Below the pieces are notes generated by a model. The model ran no database searches. It had not been told where the DNA came from and saw nothing but the letters and a program-made list of their open reading frames with translations. The position numbers and the translations under genes were made by a program. DNA of 64,000 nucleotides from Opisthocomus hoazin. Its lineage: Eukaryota > Chordata > Aves > Opisthocomiformes > Opisthocomidae. Positions 14,363 to 30,450 of this stretch are shown piece after piece. Positions within the stretch are counted from its first letter, which is position 1; each line of letters opens with the position of its first letter. The DNA lies in contig NC_134442.1 of assembly GCF_030867145.1 (NCBI RefSeq), positions 4,417,001 through 4,481,000 of the forward strand, read 5' to 3'.

Positions 14363-14959
14363 GGAGCAGGATCAACAGGAACCAGCGCAGGCTGCACTGG
14401 ACCATGATGATTTCCTTCTGGGGCAATGCCTGCTGCTCCAAAGGCAGCCTCGGCATCAAAGGCCTGCTCTGTGCTGCCCGCTCTCCTCCCCGTGCACACA
14501 AATGCTGAAGCTGACTTAGTTCTTGGAATAAAGTTGCCAGGTTTCACAGTTAACCGTGCCTGAGTCCAATTCACTCTCGTGCGCAAGGCAAGCATTTCCA
14601 CGCCCGGCAAAATGAGGCTGCAGGCAGTCAAGGAGGGCACAAAGGGCAAGAGTCGCTCAGCAGGGCTGGCACCATGCCTGGTCAGACAGGAGCGTGCTCA
14701 GAGCCACCATGGCATGAAGAAGACTGGCACATTGAGGCTAGAAAGAGGACGCAAAATAATGATGTGGCATGCAGACAACTCTGGGGATGATGATTAGGAC
14801 CTGGTTGAAGCATCTGCTAATTGGAAATATGAAAGAAAGCTGGCAGGAGTTACAGTGCCATGAGGAAGAGCCAGATGTCACCAGAAGTTAAGGGGGAATG
14901 GTGTGAGAGGTGGCCAGACTTCAGCAATATCTGAAGGAAGAGCTGGGGTCATTCTGGGG

Positions 14960-15136
14960 ACAACATCACGAACAGGAACGACATTGCCTTGCTGGAATTG
15001 GACCAGCCTGTCCAGTGCGGCTACTACGTGCAGCTTGCCTGTGTGCCCGACGCCTGGCTGAGAGTGTCGCAGCTGAGAAGCTGCTACGTCAGTGGCTGGG
15101 GTTCCACGACTGCAAGAGGTGAGTTCCCAAAAGGGA
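14960..15136 (+). pseudogene. Orphan exon 3 half, U2
   Basis: Copy of the U1 fragment with the same breakpoints and the VQCGYY allele. Confidence 0.92.
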
Positions 15137-16642
15137 CTTGTTTGGCAGGCACAGAGTGACTTCTGCCAGCCCAAGCCCTTACCAAGAGAAACAAGTCCTT
15201 CAGCTTCACCTCAGGCAGGCCGGCGTTTCACTGGTCATTTGGCCAACAGAGAAAGTGATGGAGGAAGGTGGGGTCATCCCAGATCACAAAACAACTCTTC
15301 TCTAGAGCTGAAACTCAGCTTCTGGAATCTCCTGGCTCCTAGTCCTGGGTAATGTGCTTGATACGTCTGGGCTAAGCTCCTGAATCGTGAAGAAAAAGTT
15401 TTTCTTTGTGTAGGGGTGGCGCGACCACAGGTATTTCCAACATATTGTACAACCTCTCTTCTCCAGGAGAAACCTAGACTGAGAGAAGAAATGTGGAAAT
15501 ATCACCAGAGGAGGAGACAGAAGGAGTGTGAGCTCGGGAAGGTGTGGATGCTGACAAGAAGCAGGTGCTCAAATGTTACTGCTTTGCACACACCCTGTGT
15601 GCTCACCTTCTCCCAGAATCCCACAGCTGTGTAGCAGGAGGGCTTTGGTAGGGCAGTGTCAGCCTCACCTCAGCCGGGGCCTGGAGCAGAGCCTGCCCCT
15701 CCGACAGCAGCATGGCTGCCTGGCAGCTGGGTGGGAAAAAGGGAAATGGCAGCCCCCGGGGGAAGCAGGGTTGCCCGGGGAGCATCCCAATGCCATCCCT
15801 TCCCAGCAGCCCAAGGCAGCACAGCGCATGCTGACCCCGGGTGTCCTTACAGCAGAGCCCCAGCTGCCCCGCTGGAGCACAGAGACCTGGAGGGGAGGAG
15901 GAGGGGAGACGCTTTAGGCAGCCTGCCCCCTCCCCAGACACCCCCGGGCATGGAAAGGCCCCGCGCCCTGCCAAGCCGGCGAGTCGCCACTCGTGCCGCG
16001 GTGCAGAGGCGGCCACCTCCTGCGTGCTCTGGGCTGGCGCAGCCTTGCCCTGAGCCGGGGGAAGGTTCCCTGTGCCTCAGTCCAGAGTCCTCACCTGCAA
16101 AGCCTCATTTTCAGGGCCAAAATCCTCATTTTTGGGGCCCCAACCTGTCTGTTCTTGCCCACAGCCGCGTATTTCCCTGTCCCACTTCACCGCTCTCCAC
16201 AGCTTCCCCAGGAGGGGACGTGAGAGGGAGGTGCTGAGCTCTGCTGCTGGGGTCCAGGGACAGGATGCGTGGGAACGGCTCAGAGCTGCGTCAGGGCAGG
16301 TTCAGCTGGGCTCAAGGATCCGTTTCTGCACCGAGAGGGCGGCCGGGCGCTGGGACAGGCTGCCTGAGAGGCGGTCGGTGCCCCCGGCCTGTCCGTGCCC
16401 AGGAGCCCTTTGGGCAGTGCCCTCCATGCTCTGCTGTCAGGCCGGGCCAGCCCTGCAGGGCGGGCGGTTGGACGGGGCGATGGCTGCCGCTCCCTTCCCA
16501 GCCGAAGCTCCCTGCTCTGCCGTGCCCACAGGGTCACCGCGAGCACCCAGCCCACCCTGTGGAGTTCATCACCACATCGCCTGGGAGCAGGGCAGGCACC
16601 GGCGGAGGGGAGAGCGGCCCCTCAGGCAGCCAATAGCGGAGA

Positions 16643-17202
16643 GCAGCACCTCAGGGGAGGGTGGGCACTGCATCTGGGCAGAGTGACAGCACTGTCAGCC
16701 AATGGCAGGTCATCACTTCAGGTGAAGGGCAGGCACTGCAGCCCAGCAGCCTGACCACCTGGGGTCCAATCAGAGGCAGCAGCACCTCAGGGGCGGGTGG
16801 GCATTGCATCTGGGCAGAGTGACAGCCCTGGCAGCCAATGGCAGGTCATTCCCTCAGGTGAAGGGCAGGCACTGTAACCCAGCAGCCTGACCACAAGGGG
16901 GCCAATCAGAGGCAGCGTCACCTCAGGGGAGGGTGGGCACTGCATCTGGGCAGAGTGACAGCACTGTCAGCCAATGGCAGGTCATCACTTCAGGTGAAGG
17001 GCAGGCACTGCAGCCCAGCAGCCTGACCACCTGGGGTCCAATCAGAGGCAGCAGCACCTCAGGGGCGGGTGGGCATTGCATCTGGGCAGAGTGACAGCCC
17101 TGGCAGCCAATGGCAGGTCATTCCCTCAGGTGAAGGGCAGGCACTGTAACCCAGCAGCCTGACCACAAGGGGGCCAATCAGAGGCAGCAGCACCTCAGGG
17201 GA
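16643..17202. repeat. 136-bp CCAAT minisatellite, four monomers (U2)
   Basis: Same two-dimer length and order as U1. Confidence 0.92.
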
Positions 17203-17908
17203 GGAGACTGACAGCCCTCCCGACCTCTGCCGGCCAAGACTACATGGGAAGGAGGCGGGCCCCGATTGCAGCCAGGCCCAGCTTCACCATGGCTCCTGTG
17301 GGGCCTTCCCCGAGGCCGAGCAGCCCCTGGACCAGGCCCAGGGCCCCTCCTCCCCCCTTGCAGCGCTCCTCTCTGTCTCCTCTGCACCCCCCAGCTGTCC
17401 CCGTGTTCTGGAACCCCCCGTCTCCATGATGGTGAGGCCGCCGGGGTGGCGGTGGGGTGGACAAGGCTGGGTGGGGGTGATGCTTGCCCTGGGCCATCGG
17501 CTCCCCCACATCCACTCCGCGCAGCCCCAGCGACCCCGCAGCAGCCTGCAGGGTGGTGAGGAGGGGCAGGACGTGGCTGCCGTCCAGTGTCTGCCCTGAG
17601 GTGGCGAGGACGGGGGGGATGTGGGGCTGGGGTCTGCCCCCCGGAGCAGGGGCGTCCCAGGGCTGATGCTCTCCCCCATCCCCACAGCTCCTGCACATCA
17701 TCTCCTTCCTGATGCTGCCCGCCCTGCTGAGACGGGGCCAGACCTGCCCTTGCCTCCACGAGGGCTGCGACAGCGAGGCCGCCTGCACCTCCTCTGCACC
17801 GCTCTCTGCCCCGCCGCCGCCAGCGCCCGCCCCTGCAAGAGGGCCACCATCCTCAGCTGTGAGTCTGTCATTGCCAAGGGACGGGGTGGGGGTGGCGCTT
17901 GGTCTCCA

Positions 17909-18779
17909 GGACTCATCTTTAGTGTCCAAACTTTTATTGTAGGTTTTAATGCCTTCTTTTTAGGACCCAAAGCCTCCTTTTTAGGGTACAAACCCTCATT
18001 TCTAAGTTCCAAACCCAGGGCTCATAGCATCATTTTGAAGGTGCAGAGCCTCCTTTTCAGAGTCCAAAGCATTGTTTATAGGGTCCAAAGTCTCCATTTG
18101 AGGTCTCAACCCTCATCTTTATCTTCAAAACCCTGCTTTTCAGGAGCCAAAGCCTCCATGTAGAATCAAAACTGCTCCTTTAGACTTAGAAGCCTTGTTT
18201 GTTTGATGTCCCAAGCTTCATTCTGAGGGTCTAAAATCCCATTTCAACAGTACAAAGCCCTGATTTTCAAACCCAAAGCATCACTTCAGGGCTTAAAACC
18301 ATCAGAAGTTCAGGGTTCAATGCCTCAATGTAATTTCCAAAGCCCCATTTTCAGGGCCCAATGTTGCATTCTTAAGCCCCAAGCCATCCTTTGGCGGGTC
18401 TAAACTCTACTTTGAAGGGTCCCAAGCCCTCTTTTACACCTGAAAGCCTCCACTGGAAGTGCCCAGAGCCCTCTATTTGGGACGAAATCTCCATTTCTGG
18501 AGGCCATGGAGGAACCAAGTCGTTCCCCTCCTTTTCAGGGTCTAAAGCGTCCCTTGTAGCATCTAGCCTATCCTTTGGAGTGCCCAGAGCCCCATTTTCA
18601 GGGCTGAAGCCCTCGTTTATGGGATCCAAACCTGTCTTTTATCACTCACAACCTTCTTTTAGGGCCCACAGTTCCATTTTGAGGGTCCTAACTCTCATTT
18701 TGGAGGCAGAAAGCCTCTTTTTAGGCTCCAGAGCTGTATTTCTAGCATCCAAAGCATCATTTTGACTTTCCAAAGTCTT
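17909..18779. repeat. ~21-bp satellite, array A (U2)
   Basis: Monomer-by-monomer copy of the U1 array. Confidence 0.85.
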
Positions 18780-19673
18780 AGCTTTGGTGGCAGAGCAGAG
18801 AGCAGCCTGGTCCCACTGAGCGCAAGGCTGCTCTCCTGCCTCGGCTGCCCTCAGCCCGCCGTTGCTCTGCACACCGCTGCCCACGCGATGACCCACAGAG
18901 GTCCCTTCCAACCCCTAACACACCGCCCTGGCAGTTTGCCTGTGGAGCGCTGGGGACAGCTGCCCAGGGGAACGGGGAGATGGCTCTGCCCCGTCCTGCT
19001 GCGAGAGCAGGGCTCGGCCCTGGTGCTGAGGGCACTGAGCGTCTGCCTTGCTGCTCTCCAGCTCCTCCGGCGTGCGTGGAGCCCTCCGTCACCAGGCATG
19101 GGAAGTGTGCGGCTCCAGCGTACGCACCCGTGGGTGTCCCAGGGCACACGTGGAGATCCCGCCTGGACCCGGGGAGTGACAGCTCTGCAGCCGCTCGTTC
19201 AGGCGAGGTGAGCACGCTTTGTTTTTGCCCTGCGTTAGTGGGGCACGAAGCACTCAGCCCAGCCCTTGAGCGAGCTGTGCATGCTTTCAGCCAGCTGGCA
19301 CTTGTGCTGCTGCTCAGGAGAGCCCCTGCAGGTGAATTTGCCGCCTTGGCTTGAAAAACAGGCCAGCACTTCCCTGCTCTTGGGCTGTTGTCCTCTGCCC
19401 TCGGTGATTCCTGCCCTGGCAAGTCCAAGAGACGCCTCTGTGAATGCCCGCCTGTGCAGTGCGTGTCCTTCTGGCCTGGGGCCGTCAAAGCAGATCTCCC
19501 TGCAGCTAAGTGATGGCTGGGAAATGCGTACCCTTGCAGCCCCAGTGTCCTCCAGTGACAACCTGCTGGTCAGCTGAGTCCCCAGGGCTGGCTCAAAGCC
19601 TGCACAGTGGGACGCAACTGCTGCCTCACAAGACCCCTTTCTGTCCTACAAGAGGTCGATGGTGATAGCACCA

Positions 19674-20510
19674 TCTGGAGGGCACAAAGCCTTTTTTTAG
19701 GGTCCAAACCCTCCTTTGCAGGGTCAAACCCTCATTGATAAGTTGCAAGCTTCGCTTTTACAATTCACAGACTCCTTTTAAGGGACCAAAGCATTCTCTT
19801 GAAGGCCCAAAGTCTGATCTGAGTGTCAAAGGGCTCCTTTTTAGAGTCCAAAGCCTTATTTGTAGGGTCTAAAGTCTCCTTTCATGGCACCAAAGCCTCA
19901 TTATCTGGATCCATAGCCTAATTTAGAGGATCCAGTCGGCAAGCTGGAGGGTCCAAAGCCTCATTTTAGCATCCAAACTGCTCATTTTGGGTACAAAGCC
20001 TCACTTGTTTAATGACCGAAGCCTCATTTGGAGGCTCCAAAGACCTGTTTTTAGCATACAGAGCCCTAGCTTTTGGCACCAAAACATCATGTGAGGGCAA
20101 AAGTCCTGATTTGAGGGTTCAGCATCTCATTTTCATTTCCAAAGCCTTATTTTCACATCCCAACGCCCCATGCTTCAGGCCCAAACTCTTTTTTGGAGAG
20201 TCCAAAGTCTCACTTCTAGGGCCAAACCCCTCTTACAGCTCTAGGCCTGCACTGGAGTGTTTCGTTTTATGGGGCAACAGAGGAACCAAGAGGTTCCCCT
20301 CCTTTGCAGGGCCCAAAGCGTCATTTGTAGACACTCTCCATCCATTTTAGATCCCAGAGCCTTATTTGCAGGGCGGAAATCCTCATTTCTTTGGGTCCAA
20401 AGCTGTCTTTTATTAGCCATAGACTTTCTTAGGGCACACCGTTCCCTTGTTAGGGTTTAAACCCTCACTTTCAGAGCAGAAAGCATCTTTTTAGGATCCA
20501 AAGCTCTATT
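19674..20510. repeat. ~21-bp satellite, array B (U2/U3 boundary)
   Basis: Copy of array B; has the tttctttggg variant near its end, shared only with the U5/U6 copy. Confidence 0.85.
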
Positions 20511-20909
20511 GGTAGTGACCTCCCCAGGGCCAGGACTCTGCGCTTCCCCTGGCTGCACTTGTTGGGGCTCTGCTGGGGCAGGGTGCGACCCTGGGCTGGT
20601 GCAGAGAGCAGCACCACGTCGTGACTCTGTGCAGGAGCAGGATTTTGGGTGCCACCGTCGCGAGGCTGCGCCCAGCAGTGCAGGCTGGTCGGGGAGCAGC
20701 GCCCCGAGACGTGGGGGCAGAGGGTGCGGGAAGAGGGGGACAGGCGTGGGGTGCTGAGCGATGGGGCACGGGCTGGCCCTGGAGACCCCCGGGCTGGAGA
20801 CATCTGCCCCGGGACCAGTGCAGAGCTGCAGGCCTGGAGCTGGGCAGCACTTGCCTTGGGGGAGAACAACAAAATAGTGCCTGGCACGCGCAGAAGGACC
20901 CCTCAGCGT

Positions 20910-21569
20910 TCACATCCCACCCCTCCCTGTAAAAGAAAAGCTAAAAAGGGTGAGGACAGCAAAGCCATCTGCGCTGTTGGTAACACTGAGACTTTTTCTG
21001 TCATTTGCATGCGATTCTTTTATTTGGCTAATGGGATCTGGGAGCCCTTGAGGGCCAGCGTGTGCTGCAGCTGGTGGCCCAGTCCTGGTTCGGCCGTCTG
21101 GCGAGGGCCCCTCCAGGGTCCCTGGTGTGGTGCTGGCCTCTTGTTGGCTGGAGAGTCCTCGGAGCTGCTGGTGCTCCTCTTTGGGGGTGGCCGTGGCCCC
21201 CCGGGGGCGTTCCCTGCCCCAGCTGGTAGTGGAGGGCCTGGGCACAGCCTCCCCAGGCTCCTCCTGGGGCTCTTCTTGCTCCGTGGGGATGGCAGCGGGA
21301 GCAGCGGGGCAGCTGCCAGGTGCCCACCAACAGCGGCGCATGAGGTGCCGAGGAGCTCGTCCGTGCCGGATCTCGCAGGGCTGCCGGGGGAGGCAGAGAC
21401 CCTCCTCAGGAGGCAGCGGGGTCGGGGGCATCTTGGTCAACATGGCCATGATGGTGTCTTCCACCATGGCTGACTCCAACCCCCTGTTGTCAAAGATCTG
21501 CTCCAGCTCCTGCTGGACCCAGGGCTGCAGGGTCTGCAGGAGCATTGGGTGGTTCTGGAAAAGGTCCAT
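20910..21569 (-). CDS. TOPORS-like PWI-type ORF, U3 copy (extended)
   Basis: A TGA-to-CGA change (QQL-stop to QQLRGLSS) extends the frame to 219 residues, reading straight through the AATAAA signal. The extension is low-complexity and is probably not a natural C-terminus. The 'LLQTLQPW' allele is shared with U4-U6. Confidence 0.38.
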   Translation of the reverse strand: MDLFQNHPMLLQTLQPWVQQELEQIFDNRGLESAMVEDTIMAMLTKMPPTPLPPEEGLCLPRQPCEIRHGRAPRHLMRRCWWAPGSCPAAPAAIPTEQEEPQEEPGEAVPRPSTTSWGRERPRGATATPKEEHQQLRGLSSQQEASTTPGTLEGPSPDGRTRTGPPAAAHAGPQGLPDPISQIKESHANDRKSLSVTNSADGFAVLTLFSFSFTGRGGM

Positions 21570-22078
21570 CCCGTTCGGGGTACAATATAATACAGACAAT
21601 AATAAACTGTATAGCGCAGTCCCATACCTACCATACCCACAATACCCACAATGGCTGCAAAACAATAAAAACTACACAATACGTACTGTACAGAGCAGTG
21701 CATACTCTACATACAGTAATCTACATGCAACATATTAGAAAACAAAATACCTTAGAAAACTAAACACTCGAGAATGACCAAGCGCCACCCCCACCCCGTC
21801 CCTTGGCAATGACAGAGCCAGCGTGGAGCGTGCTCCATCTGTGCCACACCAAAGCTTCCCAAACGCCATGTGGGAGCCTCAGTTCCTTGCCAGCAGCCAG
21901 GCCGCTGGCACAACTCGCCTACGGGGCTCAAGCACAAACAGGGGTAGATGGACGCATGCCCCACAGGGTTCCGCGGCCCTGCTGTCCATGCAGCGCCTGG
22001 TGGGGGGGAAGGGGGCTGACCTGCAGCCTGAACAGCAGCAAGCCACCGAGCAGGACATTCATCAGTTTCTGCTTACAG

Positions 22079-24176
<2,098 letters not shown>

Positions 24177-24773
24177 GGAGCAGGATCAACAGGAACCAGC
24201 GCAGGCTGCACTGGACCATGATGATTTCCTTCTGGGGCAATGCCTGCTGCTCCAAAGGCAGCCTCGGCATCAAAGGCCTGCTCTGTGCTGCCCGCTCTCC
24301 TCCCCGTGCACACAAATGCTGAAGCTGACTTAGTTCTTGGAATAAAGTTGCCAGGTTTCACAGTTAACCGTGCCTGAGTCCAATTCACTCTCGTGCGCAA
24401 GGCAAGCATTTCCACGCCCGGCAAAATGAGGCTGCAGGCAGTCAAGGAGGGCACAAAGGGCAAGAGTCGCTCAGCAGGGCTGGCACCATGCCTGGTCAGA
24501 CAGGAGCGTGCTCAGAGCCACCGTGGCATGAAGAAGACTGGCACATTGAGGCTAGAAAGAGGACGCAAAATAATGATGTGGCATGCAGACAACTCTGGGG
24601 ATGATGATTAGGACCTGGTTGAAGCATCTGCTAATTGGAAATATGAAAGAAAGCTGGCAGGAGTTACAGTGCCATGAGGAAGAGCCAGATGTCACCAGAA
24701 GTTAAGGGGGAATGGTGTGAGAGGTGGCCAGACTTCAGCAATATCTGAAGGAAGAGCTGGGGTCATTCTGGGG

Positions 24774-24950
24774 ACAACATCACGAACAGGAACGACATTG
24801 CCTTGCTGGAATTGGACCAGCCTGTCCAGTGCGGCTACTACGTGCAGCTTGCCTGTGTGCCCGACGCCTGGCTGAGAGTGTCGCAGCTGAGAAGCTGCTA
24901 CGTCAGTGGCTGGGGTTCCACGACTGCAAGAGGTGAGTTCCCAAAAGGGA
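24774..24950 (+). pseudogene. Orphan exon 3 half, U3
   Basis: Same boundaries and allele as in U1. Confidence 0.92.
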
Positions 24951-26456
24951 CTTGTTTGGCAGGCACAGAGTGACTTCTGCCAGCCCAAGCCCTTACCAAG
25001 AGAAACAAGTCCTTCAGCTTCACCTCAGGCAGGCCGGCGTTTCACTGGTCATTTGGCCAACAGAGAAAGTGATGGAGGAAGGTGGGGTCATCCCAGATCA
25101 CAAAACAACTCTTCTCTAGAGCTGAAACTCAGCTTCTGGAATCTCCTGGCTCCTAGTCCTGGGTAATGTGCTTGATACGTCTGGGCTAAGCTCCTGAATC
25201 GTGAAGAAAAAGTTTTTCTTTGTGTAGGGGTGGCGCGACCACAGGTATTTCCAACATATTGTACAACCTCTCTTCTCCAGGAGAAACCTAGACTGAGAGA
25301 AGAAATGTGGAAATATCACCAGAGGAGGAGACAGAAGGAGTGTGAGCTCGGGAAGGTGTGGATGCTGACAAGAAGCAGGTGCTCAAATGTTACTGCTTTG
25401 CACACACCCTGTGTGCTCACCTTCTCCCAGAATCCCACAGCTGTGTAGCAGGAGGGCTTTGGTAGGGCAGTGTCAGCCTCACCCCAGCCGGGGCCTGGAG
25501 CAGAGCCTGCCCCTCCGACAGCAGCATGGCTGCCTGGCAGCTGGGTGGGAAAAAGGGAAATGGCAGCCCCCGGGGGAAGCAGGGTTGCCCGGGGAGCATC
25601 CCAATGCCATCCCTTCCCAGCAGCCCAAGGCAGCACAGCGCATGCTGACCCCGGGTGTCCTTACAGCAGAGCCCCAGCTGCCCCGCTGGAGCACAGAGAC
25701 CTGGAGGGGAGGAGGAGGGGAGACGCTTTAGGCAGCCTGCCCCCTCCCCAGACACCCCCGGGCATGGAAAGGCCCCGCGCCCTGCCAAGCCGGCGAGTCG
25801 CCACTCGTGCCGCGGTGCAGAGGTGGCCACCTCCTGCGTGCTCTGGGCTGGCGCAGCCTTGCCCTGAGCCGGGGGAAGGTTCCCTGTGCCTCAGTCCAGA
25901 GTCCTCACCTGCAAAGCCTCATTTTCAGGGCCAAAATCCTCATTTTTGGGGCCCCAACCTGTCTGTTCTTGCCCACAGCCGCGTATTTCCCTGTCCCACT
26001 TCACCGCTCTCCACAGCTTCCCCAGGAGGGGACGTGAGAGGGAGGTGCTGAGCTCTGCTGCTGGGGTCCAGGGACAGGATGCGTGGGAACGGCTCAGAGC
26101 TGCGTCAGGGCAGGTTCAGCTGGGCTCAAGGATCCGTTTCTGCACCGAGAGGGCGGCCGGGCGCTGGGACAGGCTGCCTGAGAGGCGGTCGGTGCCCCCG
26201 GCCTGTCCGTGCCCAGGAGCCCTTTGGGCAGTGCCCTCCACGCTCTGCTGTCAGGCCGGGCCAGCCCTGCAGGGCGGGCGGTTGGACGGGGCGATGGCTG
26301 CCACTGCCTCCCCAGCGGAAGCTCCCTGCTCTGCCGTGCCCACAGGGTCACCGCGAGCACCCAGCCCACCCTGTGGAGTTCATCACCACATCGCCTGGGA
26401 GCAGGGCAGGCACCGGCGGAGGGGAGAGCGGCCCCTCAGGCAGCCAATAGCGGAGA

Positions 26457-26744
26457 GCAGCACCTCAGGGGAGGGTGGGCACTGCATCTGGGCAGAGTGA
26501 CAGCACTGTCAGCCAATGGCAGGTCATCACTTCAGGTGAAGGGCAGGCACTGCAGCCCAGCAGCCTGACCACCTGGGGTCCAATCAGAGGCAGCAGCACC
26601 TCAGGGGCGGGTGGGCATTGCATCTGGGCAGAGTGACAGCCCTGGCAGCCAATGGCAGGTCATTCCCTCAGGTGAAGGGCAGGCACTGTAACCCAGCAGC
26701 CTGACCACAAGGGGGCCAATCAGAGGCAGCAGCACCTCAGGGGA
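26457..26744. repeat. 136-bp CCAAT minisatellite, two monomers (U3)
   Basis: One 272-bp dimer plus a partial: one dimer fewer than U1 and U2, leaving five CCAAT boxes. Confidence 0.92.
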
Positions 26745-27450
26745 GGAGACTGACAGCCCTCCCGACCTCTGCCGGCCAAGACTACATGGGAAGGAGGCGG
26801 GCCCCGATTGCAGCCAGGCCCAGCTTCACCATGGCTCCTGTGGGGCCTTCCCCGAGGCCGAGCAGCCCTGGACCAGGCCCAGGGCCCCTCCTCCCCCCTT
26901 GCAGCGCTCCTCTCTGTCTCCTCTGCACCCCCCAGCTGTCCCCGTGTTCTGGAACCCCCCGTCTCCATGATGCTGAGGCCGCCGGGGTGGCGGTGGGGTG
27001 GACAAGGCTGGGTGGGGGTGATGCTTGCCCTGGGGCCATCGGCTCCCCCACATCCCCTCCGCGCAGCCCCAGCGACCCCGCAGCAGCCTGCAGGGTGGTG
27101 AGGAGGGGCAGGACGTGGCTGCCGTCCAGTGTCTGCCCTGAGGTGGCGAGGACGGGGGGGATGTGGGGCTGGGGTCTGCCCCCCGAAGCAGGGGCGTCCC
27201 AGGGCTGATGCTCTCCCCCATCCCCACAGCTCCTGCACATCATCTCCTTCCTGACGCTGCCCGCCCTGCTGAGACGGGGCCAGACCTGCCGCTGCCTCCA
27301 CGAGGGCTGCGACAGCGAGGCCGCCTGCACCTCCTCTGCACCGCTCTCTGCCCCGCCGCCGCCAGCGCCCGCCCCTGCAAGAGGGCCACCATCCTCAGCT
27401 GTGAGTCTGTCATTGCCAAGGGACGGGGTGGGGGTGGCGCTTGGTCTCCA

Positions 27451-28320
27451 GGACTCATCTTTAGTGTCCAAACTTTTATTGTAGGTTTTAATGCCTTCTT
27501 TTTAGGACCCAAAGCCTCCTTTTTAGGGTACAAACCCTCATTTCTAAGTTCCAAACCCAGGGCTCATAGCATCATTTTGAAGGTGCAGAGCCTCCTTTTC
27601 AGAGTCCAAAGCATTGTTTATAGGGTCCAAAGTCTCCATTTGAGGTCTCAACCCTCATCTTTATCTTCAAAACCCTGCTTTCAGGAGCCAAAGCCTCCAT
27701 GTAGAATCAAAACTGCTCCTTTAGACTTAGAAGCCTTGTTTGTTTGATGTCCCAAGCTTCATTCTGAGGGTCTAAAATCCCATTTCAACAGTACAAAGCC
27801 CTGATTTTCAAACCCAAAGCATCACTTCAGGGCTTAAAACCATCAGAAGTTCAGGGTTCAATGCCTCAATGTAATTTCCAAAGCCCCATTTTCAGGGCCC
27901 AATGTTGCATTCTTAAGCCCCAAGCCATCCTTTGGCGGGTCTAAACTCTACTTTGAAGGGTCCCAAGCCCTCTTTTACACCTGAAAGCCTCCACTGGAAG
28001 TGCCCAGAGCCCTCTATTTGGGACGAAATCTCCATTTCTGGAGGCCATGGAGGAACCAAGTCGTTCCCCTCCTTTTCAGGGTCTAAAGCGTCCCTTGTAG
28101 CATCTAGCCTATCCTTTGGAGTGCCCAGAGCCCCATTTTCAGGGCTGAAGCCCTCGTTTATGGGATCCAAACCTGTCTTTTATCACTCACAACCTTCTTT
28201 TAGGGCCCACAGTTCCATTTTGAGGGTCCTAACTCTCATTTTGGAGGCAGAAAGCCTCTTTTTAGGCTCCAGAGCTATATTTCTAGCATCCAAAGCATCA
28301 TTTTGACTTTCCAAAGTCTT
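27451..28320. repeat. ~21-bp satellite, array A (U3)
   Basis: Same monomer order, with a 1-bp loss in one T run (ctttcaggagcc). Confidence 0.85.
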
Positions 28321-29214
28321 AGCTTTGGTGGCAGAGCAGAGAGCAGCCTGGTCCCACTGAGCGCAAGGCTGCTCTCCTGCCTCGGCTGCCCTCAGCCCGC
28401 CGTTGCTCTGCACGCCGCTGCCCACGCGATGACCCACAGAGGTCCCTTCCAACCCCTAACACACCGCCCTGGCAGTTTTCCTGTGGAGCGCTGGGGACAG
28501 CTGCCCAGGGGAACGGGGAGATGGCTCTGCCCCGTCCTGCTGCGAGAGCAGGGCTCGGCCCTGGTGCTGAGGGCACTGAGCGTCTGCCTTGCTGCTCTCC
28601 AGCTCCTCCGGCGTGCGTGGAGCCCTCCGTCACCAGGCATGGGAAGTGTGCGGCTCCAGCGTACGCACCCGTGGGTGTCCCAGGGCACACGTGGAGATCC
28701 CGCCTGGACCCGGGGAGTGACAGCTCTGCAGCCGCTCGTTCAGGCGAGGTGAGCACGCTTTGTTTTTGCCCTGCGTTAGTGGGGCACGAAGCACTCAGCC
28801 CAGCCCTTGAGCGAGCTGTGCATGCTTTCAGCCAGCTGGCACTTGTGCCGCTGCTCAGGAGAGCCCCTGCAGGTGAATTTGCCGCCTTGGCTTGAAAAAC
28901 AGGCCAGCACTTCCCTGCTCTTGGGCTGTTGTCCTCTGCCCTCGGTGATTCCTGCCCTGGCAAGTCCAAGAGACGCCTCTGTGAATGCCCGCCTGTGCAG
29001 TGCGTGTCCTTCTGGCCTGGGGCCATCAAAGCAGATCTCCCTGCAGCTAAGTGATGGCTGGGAAATGCGTACCCTTGCAGCCCCAGTGTCCTCCAGTGAC
29101 AACCTGCTGGTCAGCTGAGTCCCCAGGGCTGGCTCAAAGCCTGCACAGTGGGACGCAACTGCTGCCTCACAAGACCTCTTTCTGTCCTACAAGAGGTCGA
29201 TGGTGATAGCACCA

Positions 29215-30051
29215 TCTGGAGGGCACAAAGCCTTTTTTTAGGGTCCAAACCCTCCTTTGCAGGGTCAAACCCTCATTGATAAGTTGCAAGCTTCGCTTTT
29301 ACAATTCACAGACTCCTTTTAAGGGACCAAAGCATTCTCTTGAAGGCCCAAAGTCTGATCTGAGTGTCAAAGGGCTCCTTTTTAGAGTCCAAAGCCTTAT
29401 TTGTAGGGTCTAAAGTCTCCTTTCATGGCACCAAAGCCTCATTATCTGGATCCATAGCCTAATTTAGAGGATCCAGTCGGCAAGCTGGAGGGTCCAAAGC
29501 CTCATTTTAGCATCCAAACTGCTCATTTTGGGTACAAAGCCTCACTTGTTTAATGACCGAAGCCTCATTTGGAGGCTCCAAAGACCTGTTTTTAGCATAC
29601 AGAGCCCTAGCTTTTGGCACCAAAACATCATGTGAGGGCAAAAGTCCTGATTTGAGGGTTCAGCATCTCATTTTCATTTCCAAAGCCTTATTTTCACATC
29701 CCAACGCCCCATGCTTCAGGCCCAAACTCTTTTTTGGAGAGTCCAAAGTCTCACTTCTAGGGCCAAACCCCTCTTACAGCTCTAGGCCTGCACTGGAGTG
29801 TTTCGTTTTATGGGGCAACAGAGGAACCAAGAGGTTCCCCTCCTTTGCAGGGCCCAAAGCGTCATTTGTAGACACTCTCCATCCATTTTAGATCCCAGAG
29901 CCTTATTTGCAGGGCGGAAATCCTCATTTTTTTGGGTCCAAAGCTGTCTTTTATTAGCCATAGACTTTCTTAGGGCACACCGTTCCCTTGTTAGGGTTTA
30001 AACCCTCACTTTCAGAGCAGAAAGCATCTTTTTAGGATCCAAAGCTCTATT
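29215..30051. repeat. ~21-bp satellite, array B (U3/U4 boundary)
   Basis: Copy of array B with the ttttttttggg-type variant, as at the window start. Confidence 0.85.
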
Positions 30052-30450
30052 GGTAGTGACCTCCCCAGGGCCAGGACTCTGCGCTTCCCCTGGCTGCACT
30101 TGTTGGGGCTCTGCTGGGGCAGGGTGCGACCCTGGGCTGGTGCAGAGAGCAGCACCACGTCGTGACTCTGTGCAGGAGCAGGGTTTTGGGTGCCACCGTC
30201 GCGAGGCTGCGCCCAGCAGTGCAGGCTGGTCGGGGAGCAGCGCCCCGAGACGTGGGGGCAGAGGGTGCGGGAAGAGGGGGACAGGCGTGGGGTGCTGAGC
30301 GATGGGGCACGGGCTGGCCCTGGAGACCCCCGGGCTGGAGACATCTGCCCCGGGACCAGTGCAGAGCTGCAGGCCTGGAGCTGGGCAGCACTTGCCTTGG
30401 GGGAGAACAACAAAATAGTGCCTGGCACGCGCAGAAGGACCCCTCAGCGT